Below, piece by piece: positions 24,501 through 36,329 of a DNA stretch of 64,000 bases. Location of the stretch: contig CAMPDV010000042.1 of assembly GCA_946699065.1 (NCBI GenBank), forward strand, positions 248,001 to 312,000, read 5' to 3'. How positions within the stretch are numbered: the first letter of the stretch is position 1; each line of letters starts with the position of its first letter. The notes beneath the pieces are model-generated. The model searched no databases and was not told the origin of the DNA. It saw nothing but the letters and a program-made list of their open reading frames with translations. The translations under genes were made by a program, and so were the position numbers. Origin of the DNA: Loxodes magnus. Taxonomy: Eukaryota; Ciliophora; Karyorelictea; Loxodida; Loxodidae.

Positions 24501-25494
24501 GAATAATCAGATTAACCAAAGAAATGGGCAGTGTAATAAGATTTGAACATATAAAATACTGAAAACATTCTTAGGGATAATCAACTTCTAGAAAAGGAAA
24601 AAAATACCCTAAAGCAGCAAATTTAAGACTTATAAGAGTAGAGCTATAATCAAGAGATAGAAGGATCTAAAAATCAAGTGCAAGTAAACGAGTTAAAACA
24701 GTAGATAAATGAACTTAACAATAAGCTTACTTAATTGTAATAGAGTTAAAGCAATTTAGCTAAGCATAAAGAAGTTCAAGAAGATATCATTAATAGGTTG
24801 AAATCTTATCTACCTTCTTTTGAGCTTTAATCTAAATTTGGTAAATTAGTAAACTCAAAAATATAAATGGCTTCGCATGAAATAGAGAAGTAATATTTAG
24901 AAGAACGCTTGCAAAGTCTAGAGTAACAGGCTAAATAGATTTTATACGAGAATCAGGACTAGAGCTAATTGGAGTTCATAAGGAGGTAAATAGAATAGTA
25001 GAGAAGCAAAGCGATGAAGAATTTCCAAATTATATAAGAGCTTATAAGAGAAAATAAGTAGATAGAGAGTGAAATTTATTAGCTTGATATGAAGGAAAGA
25101 AAATCGTCTAACATTGGATATGTTTCAAGTTCATATATAAATTACCAAGAACCTTCTTTCAGAAGTAAGATTGATTAACCTACCTCAAGCATCCTATAGC
25201 AATAAAGTGAAGAAGGCATTTACGAGACTAATATTTCAAAAACTCCTGCTAAAGAAAGATTTTCTTAAAGTGTGATTGAGGAATAATATTCCTAAGCAAT
25301 ACCAAATAGACAAAATTAATCAGTTTTATTATAAGATAGCACAAGCAAATACTTTGAAACAAGACAATCAGTAACTTTTTAATTTGTAGAGCTAGTCAAG
25401 GTATGCAAACTATGGAACTCTACCAAGGTTCTAGAAACCTTTATTAGACACTCCTTCAAGATTTGAAAAGTATCATAGAGATTTTAAGGAATGA
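21546..25494 (+). CDS. Long coiled-coil protein (cytoskeletal type)
   Basis: A 1309-residue protein that is almost entirely coiled coil from about residue 40 to 1160, with Glu/Lys/Gln/Leu heptads throughout (for example EELEKYKEKQIQAYASSEHLQTEQIRLKSEL). A Ser/Pro-rich break lies at about 150-185 (KSPSFITAPSVYPGF). The C-terminal 120 residues are low-complexity Ser/Tyr-rich. A 19-bp intron at 25371-25389 leads to the last exon, ending RDFKE then TGA. Very many Gln are TAA/TAG, because heptads are Gln-rich. Layout resembles basal-body, golgin or CCDC proteins; nothing is specific enough to name. Met at 21588 is an alternative start. Confidence 0.88.
25371..25389 (+). other. 19-bp intron in the coiled-coil gene
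   Basis: GTAACTTTTTAATTTGTAG. Removing it turns the 3' end into SQSRYANYGTLPRF...YHRDFKE followed by TGA, and makes the CDS divisible by three. Confidence 0.75.
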
Positions 25495-26387
25495 TTAACT
25501 GTCGAACTCATTATTATTTAATATATTCTCATCATTTTACTCTACTCATATAATCAAAAATTTATCTTACTCTTATTTAAAATATTACTAGTAAGACTAA
25601 TAAGATATTGATATAGAGCAGGTTACAAAATAAGCTAAATACAATTGCTTTTATATTGTGTCCTATCTTTTTACATTATCTAGCTTTTTAAATTTTGACT
25701 TAATGCATCCTTTAGGAAAACAAGCTTGATGAATACTTTATTTGAACTCGTTAATTTTAAGAGCCAAAGCTTTATTAAATTAATACCATTATGTAGAACT
25801 CATAGTTATGTCGCTTATTTTCTTCTTTCATAGCTTAGGTTTTTGTTTAAAAAGCTAGAAAAGCAAGAGTTACAATAGATTAAATATAAAGCAGCTGTGT
25901 AGAAGGCAAGCAAATAAAGCAAACTTTGAATAGATATCAAACTACCTAGCTTGGCTACTTAAACTTCTGGCATTTATCACTAATTTTGAACTAATCTGAC
26001 TGCTATCTTTCAGGCTAAGTTATAAGGAGCTTTACACTTATCTCCTTATCTCTATTATTAATCTTTGTATACTTTAATCTAACTTATATTGCTCAATTCT
26101 CTTACTAGCTACTATTTAATAATACTCTCACATTAGAAAACTATAATATTGTAAGTAATTCGATTAAGCTAAAAGATAGTTTATATTATATACCAAAAGT
26201 GTTTGGAATGTAAAAGGAAAGGTATAGAATTAGCAGCATTACACTACATATGCTAATGGATTTAAGCAAAAAGGTGTTTAAATAGAGAAGTAAAAGGAGT
26301 AGTTTAAACTTTAAAAAAGGAGACTGAACTAGCATAAGGAGAAAATAATAAATAAACCATTTATTTTCATCAAAAATTACAACCTCT
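25495..26387. other. Gap with a possible but unresolved gene
   Basis: Both the ATG at about 25730 (MNTLFELVNFKSQSF) and an overlapping ATG at about 25704 (MHPLGKQAWWILYL) open long plus-strand frames that look moderately protein-like and hydrophobic. I cannot choose between them and see no domain. Confidence 0.25.
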
Positions 26388-26976
26388 TCAGTTTTCTAAT
26401 TGTAACCTTACACAACTTATTTACCTATCAGAATTTATTTTCATAAATTAGCTGAAAGTTGATACTTATAGAAACATCTGAATGTTAAATATTACCTAAG
26501 TTTGGAAATATCCATTTATAATTACAATTATGTCACTTCTACTCGTTTCTATACTTAATGATTCTGGGATTGTTTGGAATTTTTTTACCAGTGTATTCAG
26601 ATACTGTAGTGCATTTAAGACTGGCTCTGCAGCTTTATGGGATACAATTTCAAAAGTGGCATTTTGACTAAATGAGCTTTCGATTTACTAGTCTCTTTAG
26701 TTATATTTGAGAAAATAATTCTCAGTCAGCCTTTAAATTTCTTCGAAATCAAACTGCTAGACAGTATCCTAAACTCTAATACAATTATAAGCTGTGTATT
26801 AAGTGCTGTTTGTTACATCCCTCAAAGCAAGTTTTTTAGTGCTAACATTACTCATGTTTTAAGCGAAATTTCGCTAAACTGTTGCATACTAAAACTAATT
26901 TTCTTCAAAGTTCTCCTCAGACTGTCTGCAATTTCTTATCTAGATATTAAGAACTTACTGGTGTTTAAGGTTCCAT
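26388..26976 (-). CDS. NTF2-like domain protein
   Basis: About 189 residues in two exons. Exon 1 is only MEPQTP, followed by a 19-bp intron (26940-26958) with a canonical GTAAGT donor; its removal opens one frame to TGA at 26388. After an acidic linker (RQSEENFEENQFQ) comes an NTF2-type pattern: a long first helix EEIQRLTENYFLKYNQRDQQIESSFSQNATFEI, then VLNALQYLNTLVKKFQ, SIETSRSDIIVIINGYFQ and a final strand region. In NTF2/p15/Mex67 folds the helix is followed by a Y/F-x-A/T-F turn and a VxG-like strand, both visible here. Role (nuclear transport or a scaffold) is inference. Confidence 0.55.
26940..26958 (-). other. 19-bp intron in the NTF2-like gene
   Basis: GTAAGTTCTTAATATCTAG on the minus strand, right after a six-codon first exon. 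Confidence 0.65.
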
Positions 26977-28179
26977 TGCTTTTACTATTATTTTGGAGGG
27001 CAAGCCTTTAAATTTAGCTAAAAATTCAAAAATTTAATTTAAATTTATTTAAATTACTTCCTCTGCGTAATTGCGGATTTATCTATTTTATTGAATTTTC
27101 TCTATTGATAGACATGCTATTACTACATCACCTTATAACCTTAGAAATGATAGTTAGAAATTATGCTAATTAATAGACTCACTGATACTTATATTAAAGG
27201 AGATGATATATGTGTTATTTGTGGTGAACAAGACTGACAAGGATTAGAATTAGCAACCAAGAGTTTCAAATTCAGTTTTTTAAATTTTCATTCTCTAAAT
27301 TTAAATTTAGAACTAGATCACAAGATACTATTTAAGCATTTAATTATATAAGCACTTTCTATCTATCTAGCACCTTATCTATATCTAGTCTCATTCAACT
27401 AGAATAACTCAATGCTAGCATTCTTAGTATCCAGACACCTTATCAATAGAATCTTCAGTAGTATTAGTATAACTAGCAATGAGAATGACTAGTAGCATAT
27501 GTAGTTGAGTTAGAGATATAAGGGTATTATAAAATATGTATCTTATTATATTCTTTTTTATAGCTATACTTGCTATGCTTTATTTTAGTCCCTCTTATAA
27601 CTTTCAGATATTACCTACTACTACCTGCTGCTTACCTACGTTTAAGCTGCTTTGTTTTATAAATCTCTTCCACTCATAAGGTGCTTAGTAAATATTTGAT
27701 AAGCTTAGTATTTAAGCATTCAACTCTATAAGATATAAAGCTAGACTTCTTGAATCAGAAATACTAAAGATTGGTATTAAAAGTAGCAAAAAGCGTGTTA
27801 TTAGGGTATCTAGCAATTACAATATAATTAGTCTAATGTAAAGAAGGAATAGAAAGGAGCATAATTAAGTAAATATAAGTATTTAAATTAGAATAGAGGC
27901 TTATTATGCTTAAGTAGTAAAGACTTACTATATGTACTACCTTCTATACTTAATGGATATCTTACTATATATACTTTATAACTACGTATTAAGCTGCTCC
28001 TGTTATACCTTTAAAACTAACAATTCTAGTTATTTAATCTGGATATTTTGTTAATTGGATAGAAGATATAATAGCTAGGACTAAGGAGTGTGTAAGTGTA
28101 AAGTACATATTGAAGGATAAAGAGTAGAGATAGTTGATATACAGAGTTATATTTGATATAGTTGGGTTTTTATATAAAT
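26977..28179. other. Intergenic, nothing recognised
   Basis: About 1.2 kb, AT-rich. A frame from an ATG near 27202 is open but has no domain and weak composition. An imperfect inverted repeat lies around 27370-27530. Confidence 0.4.
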
Positions 28180-31100
28180 ATGGAGGAAAAAGAGAATAGT
28201 CTATCTAAATAAGAACTAAGAATCAAGAGACATAGACCTCCATCTAGAAAACACGAACCTACTCCTAACTAATTTGGACTGCAAATGGCTAAAACTCCTT
28301 TAGGAAGATTATGCAGCATTGAGAACTTAACAGGCGAGGCTGTGAATGAAGCTGCTCATGTTCTTAAATTAATTTCGATACTTTAATCCAAAATCGCTTC
28401 AAGAGTTCGTAAATGTTTTCACCCACCTTTAATAGTGAAAGATGCAGATGCAATAATGAAAAGATCAATAAAGAGACTAATGACAGTCAAAGATAATTTG
28501 TTCTAAACTGCTTTGGTTAGATGATTTTATAAAGCCAAAATCGCTAATAGAATGAACAAAACTGGAGTGCTACTTTCAGCTCTTTAGAATGCTACAAAAG
28601 GTCTGAGATAAGCTATTTTCAGATGATAATAAGTAATACATAAGGAGAAACTATACTAATATGAGTTAACATTGAAGCAAAAAATCGAAGAGTAAAAAAG
28701 GGAAACTGTCTATACAGCTAAAATCCTAACTATGGTTAATACTCTTTAGTATGCTGTTGGTAGAAAGACTAGTAAGGTGTATAAACCAGTTCAGCAATTA
28801 AAAGACGTTAAAGTATATCTAATGCAAGCTATGAGAAGGATCATGATTAGTGTATAAACTTGTAAAAGGATAGCGATGCTTAGATGAAAAGTATACTGCA
28901 AATTCTCCAAAAATACCAGAAAAATCCTTCTTATTCAAAATATTCTAAATGGAACATCTAGAGGAACTTTGGGAGCTTTACGCAAATGAAAGATCTGGGC
29001 TGTTAGAGATCAAGCTAGGAATTTTATAATAGAGGCAAGATTTGCAAGCTTAGAGAAAATGATGAAAAAGAAATAGAGAGAAAGGAAAAATTGAGGCCTT
29101 TAAGCTTTACAAATTGATGATGTTTAGTATATTATGATAAGAAGGATGTGCTGTGCCTTTTATCAGTCATACTTTAATAAAATCAAATAAGCCTTCATGC
29201 TCTGGTGTCTTAACAAAAAGAGAGTTGAGGAGTTCGGTTACCGCTAGCAGTTGACTGAATTTGTCTACTATAAGGAGTTTGAAATTCGTCTTGCTAGGAT
29301 GAATTTTTCTGATTTCACTATTCGAAGAAAATATTGAGCTTTCTCCAGGATAAAAGTATATAAACTAGGGGCTAATAAAAAGCTTAAATTGATCTTCCTT
29401 AGGTTTAATAACTAGTTATCTAAGATTCTACGATAATGACATAACAACATTAAAGAAACCTAAAGCTAACAATCTTTAAATCAGTCTAAATCTCACCTGT
29501 TGGCGTTGAAGTTTAGGGACATATAAAAGAGCAGGTATTTACAGGCTTGGTTAGCTATTAGAAACTATGATCCTTCTAAGGTGAAAAGAGCTATTAGAGT
29601 TATAGTAACTAGACTTGAATAGAAGGTAGCAAATGCATTTTAGATATGGAAAAGCATGTAGCAATCTGGAAGAGTAAAGGAGTTGAATTAATCACTTTAC
29701 TAAAATAAAGTTAAAGGAGGTCATTAACTGTTACGTAATATTATTCAGTTCAAACTTAAAAAATATGTATGGGAAATACTTAAGCATGATCCAACTAAGA
29801 ACTTGCGCTAAATTTTTATTTACATGGCTAAAAACGTGAGTTTTTCTCAATCGAAAGCATTTCTAATCTGAAAGTCAGTAACTAAAAATAGGTTTAAATA
29901 TATGACTAAAGCTTTAAGAGCAAAAAATGCAGCGAAATTACTGGGGCTATTAGAAAAAAAGCTTAACAAGACCTATAAAATAAGTTTTAAAGCTATTTAA
30001 TTAGATAACTTTTATAGGCAGTAGTTGAAAAAAGTTGTCTTAAAGATAAGTCAAGCATATTGGGATAAACTCGAAAAGGCTAATTTAATTTGAAAGTTTA
30101 AAACTTTTGAAAAAACTCGCGAATTGATTTCTAGTCACAAGGCTAGAGTCATTGATCGATTAGTAAGAGCATCTGAAGATAAGTAAAAGGGAAGTTTTTA
30201 AAGATGGAAGAGCTTTGTTATGTTTAATAAGCTTGAAAGTGAAAAAATATGGAAAGCCTTATAAGTATTTGGCAAATATAGCAGGCAAAGCTAAAACTTT
30301 AATGACAAAATTCTCCTCAAATTTGCTTGATAAAAGCTATAAAATAATCCTAAGCAGACACTTAGAAATTGCTTTGAAAAAATGGTAAGAAAGAGTCTAA
30401 ATGATGAGACTCAAGCCTTGCAAAGATGAAAATTCTCAGTTAATAATAAGAGAACAAATGAATAGAGCATAAAGAGAACTATGTGTGCTAATGTCGTTTG
30501 AAAGGAGCTTTTACTTAATAGATAAGCCATGCTTCGAAAAGGATTAAAAGCATTCGCAAAAGGTATAGCTTTAACACACTCTTAGTAAAAGATACTAAAT
30601 CGAATGAATTTCGTTTATTATGAAAAGATAAAGCTATTTTTTATAAAATGGAGAGGATTCGCTTGTAATAGATTTAAAGAGTTACAGAAGGCTAAGCATA
30701 CATACGTGTTTAATAAGCTAAAATTTGCTTAAAGCTCTAAGATGAAAGAAGGCTTTAATTTATGGAAGCAATTTCTATGAAAAAGCAATCATACTAATCA
30801 AGACTTTAAGAAGAGAGCTGGACTTCTACTCTACCAGTTAATTAAGCGAACTAAAGATCAAAGCGATAAATTTGATCTTTCTTAGGCATGACAAAGACTA
30901 AACTATGACCCAACGAAGATTTTTAGATCATGCTTATAGAAAATGATAAGAGCAACTGATATGGATCAAAGGAAAGCTATGTTCATATGGAAGCTAGAAA
31001 TGTATAAAAACAAAGAGATAGCAAAGTAGAAGAAGAAGTAAATGAAAGTAATGGAAATTGCTAACTTCCTAAATAGAAAGCTGAATTCAAACTAGAAATG

Positions 31101-34100
31101 GGCATTTACTAAACTGTGCAAAGACGTTACTTACACTAAGATTCAGAAGAAGATTTTCGCAAAAATGTCCTCTATTTACTTCTAGATAATGGCTAAACCC
31201 TTTTATAATTGGAAATCAGAAACATTTAAATGGATAAAAACTCAAAGGGAAAGTAAAAAAAATAGAATGATTCAAAAGTTAATTGAGGTGAAGGTTAGTG
31301 ATATAAAGCGTTTCTTCAATATATGGGCGGAAAAGGTGAAGAATGATAAATTGAGCGAACACTAGTCAAAAACGATAGCAACTGTTATCGTTTTTAATTA
31401 TTTAAAGAAAGCGAAAGAAAAGGAAAGCTAGTATCTTAAAAAGAAAGCTCTAATCAAGTTTTCCTTTGATTTGAAAGGGAAGATAGGAAATATTGTTAAC
31501 AAAATAGAGAGAAAGGTCTAATATGATTCCAAAGCTGCCTTTCTATAATGGAAGTTTGCAAATAAAATCAAACAAGTGAGTGACAGGGAAAAGAAAAGAG
31601 TAATGGCGCTTAGAAATCTAGTGAGTATATAAGTAAATAAAGTAGATAACATGAAGCAGAGGGGATATAAAGCCTTTGCTAATGAAGTTACTCGTAATAA
31701 GTATAAGAACAAAGCTGCTTAGAGATTAAACTCAATTTACCAAAGTCAATTTAAGATTTATTTCTATAAATGGAAGTATTAAGCATTTGAACGCTTTGGA
31801 TAGTGGGCTTAAGATAAGAAAGAGAGATTGATAGAAAGATTAGTTTAGATTTAGCTTGGAAACCAAAGAAGAGCTATGTATCAATGGTAAAAAGCAGCTA
31901 TTTAGACAAAGATGAGAGATTAAGGCAATAGAATGTAAAAGGTAAATATGCTTAATGTGCTCAAGTACAACCTTAAGAAGCGAAAATTAAAAGAAGACAC
32001 CTTGCTTCTAAAAAATGCTTTTAACAAGTTCAAGTTTAACCCTTAAATCGGAAAGAAAAGAGGCATTTTAAAGATAATAAAAGCTTCAAACTGAAATATG
32101 GCTAAAGCATTATTACTATGAAAAAGCTACATTCAAACCTTAAATTACTAAAATATGAACTAAAATAAAATGAAATAAACAAACTAAATATTTACATACT
32201 TAGTCGATAAATCCAAACTTATAAAGAGTGAAGCATTAAAAGCAATATAATAAGCTAATGCATATAATACTAACAAATAAAAGGCTATTAGAAGGATTAA
32301 AATGATATTCAGTATTCAATTTGCCTAATGATTGAAGAGATGGAAAAACAGTATAAGCTTTTAAAAAGGAACTCAAGACGATAAGAATAAGTAAAGAAGT
32401 GCTTTTATTCTTCAGTAAAAGCTAAACAACATTATAAAGAAAAGCTTCAGTCAAATTTAGAAATATGGAGTTGAAAAAGGTAAAGAGTAACTTTAAAATA
32501 GCTTCAAGTAAAATGCCGTCAACCAGCTTAACGCTAAATTCTCCAAAGGTTTGGAGAAATGGTTTTAAAGATGGAAGAGCTCGCTTTAGTTAGAAGACAA
32601 AATCAGAATGCAGAAAATCTAAGGTTCAAAAGATCTAGCAACTTAGCTAACTTAAGTTTATAACCTAAAGCTTAGATATGCTTTTAATATGATTAGGAAA
32701 ATAGTATAAGCAAAAGATAGAAAACGTTAAGCTATATTGAAACTAGTTTAAGCTTAGAAATAAAAATAGTTAATCTATTTAAATCTTTGAAAGGCATAAT
32801 GCAGCAAGATCTCTTTATCTTGTAATGTTAAAAAATTCGCTTAAACAGTTATTGAAATAGTCAAGCTTAAACATCTTAAAGAAAAGGTTTAAAAGCAAGA
32901 TATGGGTATCGCTTTTTAGAAATGGAAGTTCTGTGCTAAGAAAAGCTTATAGAAGATGATAGTATGGATATAGATGTTCTAAGAAAACAGGATAAAAAAA
33001 GCATTCGATCATTGAAAGTAAATGATTCTGAAATAAAGGCTGGATTAAAGTAATGCTCTATGGAGGTTATATTTTAACGCAGTAAATTAGAAGAAAAAAG
33101 AAAAGATTGACTTCCTACAGAAGGATAAAGGAAAGTTAAAGTTTTAAACTATCTTCAGCAGTAAGATCAACTAGTAACTAAAAGAGGCATTCGAAGCAAT
33201 AAAGCATAAAAGTTATTAGCTTAAGGAGAAGAAAAACTTCATACTCTCCTTTATTTAAAAACAAAGCAGAATATAAGCTGAATCTTTCTTCAAGTGGAAA
33301 TACGCGACTTGTAACAATAGAGTTCAAGAAGCATAAAAGAGCTTTAAAAAGAACTAAAAGGTTACTTAGCTTATTACTATACAGTACTAAATATACAATA
33401 GATGCTTAGCTAAGTATTTCAATAAGTGGTAAAAATACAAAGGCGCAATTTTGAAGAAGTGTTTGATGTTTTTACATAAGTAAGCCGTCTAAAAAATTAG
33501 CAGTTACTTCGCTATTTGGAAAATGAAAAACTAGATTCTTAGAAACAAGGAAAAGTTTTCTAATGTTCATTAACTAGTTTTATAACTAAGAATGAAAATA
33601 GAAAGTACATAAAGGCAGTGCTTTAAACAACTAGTTCCTTAGCGCGCAAAAGGAAAAAAAGAGGCGTTAAAGTTTATTATTATGAAGTTTGAGAAAGGAG
33701 TAAAAAGTATGTTCTTAAAGTGAAGGATTGGAACTTTGAATTAGCAAAGAGTGAAAGAAATTAACTAGAGTCAAAACTTTTTTAAACTCTTCCTTTAACT
33801 CTAAAAGTTTTAGAACTTAGGAGTTAAAAAGGCTTATCTAAAACTAGCTAACATTCTAAAGATAAATGATAAGCATAAGCTACTGAAGAGGCTTTTATTA
33901 AACTTGCAAAGGAAGGAAAAGAGAAGCTTCGAGAAATACAAAACGTATGTTGAAAACTAGAAATGTATCCAAAAGGTAAAAGCAAGTATACTGATAAAGG
34001 ATATGGCGTATAGAGATGGATTAGCTATTATTCAAAGATTTTTCGATAGGTGGAAAAAAAGTGAAATATCAAGATAGAGAAGACTGCTAATGAAATACTT

Positions 34101-35061
34101 CGTAATTTTGATTTACTATGCAAGAATTAAATGTGAATAACTAGGATTCTGAAGATGGAAATATATTGCTAAAACAGACTTTAAATTAGTGGAGCCAAAA
34201 CATGTAGTTCTCTAGAAAAAGTTGGTTAGATTTTATAATAGAGGCTATAGAAAGTAACTTAGAATAGCTTGGTTTTATATATGTATGTGGACAAGGTAAT
34301 TATCTAAATAAGTGGACCAGGATAGATCTGATATTGGAAAGTATTGGGTAAACGAACCAGTAGCTGAACATGTCCAAAGACTAGCTTAAAGATATACTCC
34401 ATAACCCTAGCTAATGAGCCAAGAAATATTCTTATAGCAGAGTATGGAAGAATAGTCTAATGAAAATCAAACTCAAACTTCCCTACCAATCTCAACACTA
34501 ATCTTTAGACTAAGATGGTATGCCTGCTCCAACATTCAACAGATGATACTAGAAAGACTAAGGAAAAGATTTGCCCGATGAAAGTTCAGCAGTACCTTAC
34601 CCAATTAGGCAAATAAAACAAATACCTAACTCGATGGGTCCGAGTATTAAGGATTACTGAAGCATGGAGCAGCTAGACTTTTATACGAAAAGCTATCAAA
34701 GTTCAATTTAAGAAGATTAGAGAGAAGTTTCCAAGCATGAAACTGCTAGAAAACAATAGAAGAACTAAAGTCAGAAGATTACAGGAAAATAATAAAAGAG
34801 CTAACCATTGAGAAGAGGAACATTCTATAAGAAGCACAAATTATAAGGGAGCATAATACATAATTATAAATCAGCTTAGAATAGTCAAATTCAGCATTAA
34901 TGAAAGTAGTCACTCAGCTTGAAACTATGCGAGCTGTGAGAATGTACCGAGTGCTGTGGAAATTCCAATATATGCTTAAGGTTGACGTATTCTATGAAAT
35001 GAAAGAGTTATCTGTTGCAGATCTTGAAAGCATTTCAGGAGATTCAGAGGAATAGTCTTAA
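28180..35061 (+). CDS. Giant Sfi1-like (centrin-binding type) repeat protein
   Basis: One uninterrupted frame of about 2290 codons. It is very basic and helical, and carries well over 25 copies of the Sfi1 core, a hydrophobic pair followed by Trp-Lys/Arg: examples are AMLRWKVYC, AFLIWKSVT, SFQRWKSFV, ALQRWKFSV, GFNLWKQFL, AMFIWKLEM, AFLQWKFAN, YFYKWKYQ, AFDHWKQMI, SFFKWKYAT, MFLKWRIGT, FFDRWKKSE, GFWRWKYIA and RFARWKFSS. Spacing is irregular at about 33-90 residues. Family knowledge: each Sfi1 repeat binds one centrin, forming long fibres at spindle poles, basal bodies or, in ciliates, the infraciliary lattice. The last 150 residues form a coiled coil (TIEELKSEDYRKIIKELTIEK). Repeat Trp are TGA and TGG interchangeably. 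The end is taken at TAG/TAA (35053/35059), since the next in-frame TGA is about 180 bp on. Confidence 0.85.
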
Positions 35062-35264
35062 CATAGCTATAATCATATTAAGCTTTAATTTACTTTCTAC
35101 CTTATTAACCTTTTAAACTATATTTACCTACTCATTTAAGATATAACTTAGTTGATTACAACAGTATTAAGAAGACTTCAAAGTTAATTAAGAAGGAATA
35201 TCTAAAATATAGACAGGGATAAGTAAGGTAGGAAGTAGTGACTCAGTTAAAGAAAGGTGTAATA

Positions 35265-35720
35265 ATGAATCTAAGAAATATAGCAAATGATTCTTTATAC
35301 AAGATCTTTAGTTCTTGTCATATCACGCTTTAGCAGATTGTTTAATTATATTTAATAAATGCTTCTTTAAATCAGTGTAATCTAAATTACTTAAAGAACA
35401 AGCTTAATCCTATTATACCTTCTAATCCTCTACTCTAAAAGAAAGCTATGCTATTTATTGTGGTTGCATAAGAATTGAAAACTATAAAAGTTTGGATGCT
35501 TAATAACTAAACTACCTAGTAAGTTATAGTAATGCTATATTCATAAAAGCTTTCTAGATATTACTTCTAGCAAGAGATTTATAATACTTCTTAGCTTTTA
35601 TTCTTAATCCATATCATATGGTTAAAGCCAGATTCTTAACTGAAGAACTACTTAAAGTAGCCATTTGATAGTGTAGCTAGTTATATTAAAAGATAGTTAT
35701 AGTAAGATAGAGTAAAGTGA
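35265..35720 (+). CDS. Hypothetical protein
   Basis: Not recognised. ATG to TGA, 151 codons (MNLRNIANDSLYKIFSSCHITLQQIVQLYL...), mostly helical. A second frame through the same DNA (HALADCLIIFNKCFFKS...) looks equally protein-like, so the frame is uncertain. From 35720 to 36329 I see nothing. Confidence 0.28.
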
Positions 35721-36329
35721 TCAGTGGTGGTAGTAGATTGTGTTCATAAATCAAACCTTAAAATCATTCATCATCGTTCATTTTAATTATTATAACAATT
35801 TAGTGCTTCAAGCCTATTTAAAGTACAACTTACAACTAAATAACCAAACTAATTCTTATTTAAATATGTCAATTCATACTCTGCTTGTATAGTTATCCCA
35901 CTGATTATGCTGAAACCTTATATATTGAGACTGGAAACTTGTATGAAGAAGGTGAAAAAAGGGTTTAAGCTGATATATGCATTTAATATATATTGAGAGT
36001 ACAATTTCCTTGTATAGCTCTTACTTTCTAAGTTATGTATAGTTTCTATAAGGAAAAAGGAAACTTCTAAAGTACTATCCTAGTAAAGGTTGTTAATAGT
36101 TAACTATATCTTAAATTTCAAGAAAATCAAATTACTAGAAGCTTTTAAAGCCTCATAATATAAAAGGCATAAGGTAGATAGTTAAAAGCAGAGAGTTAGC
36201 ACTAAAAGATGTATATAAATAGGTTGATGTGATGGATTTAAGTCTTAATACATGTAAAATTACTGAGGTAAGTAGTGTGAGGTAGATAGAAATGAACTAA
36301 TAAAAGGGAAATATTAATTAAAATAAAAG

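Noticed and set aside
27370-27530. Imperfect inverted repeat
   Set aside because: Arms match only in patches; no flanking duplication or transposase nearby.
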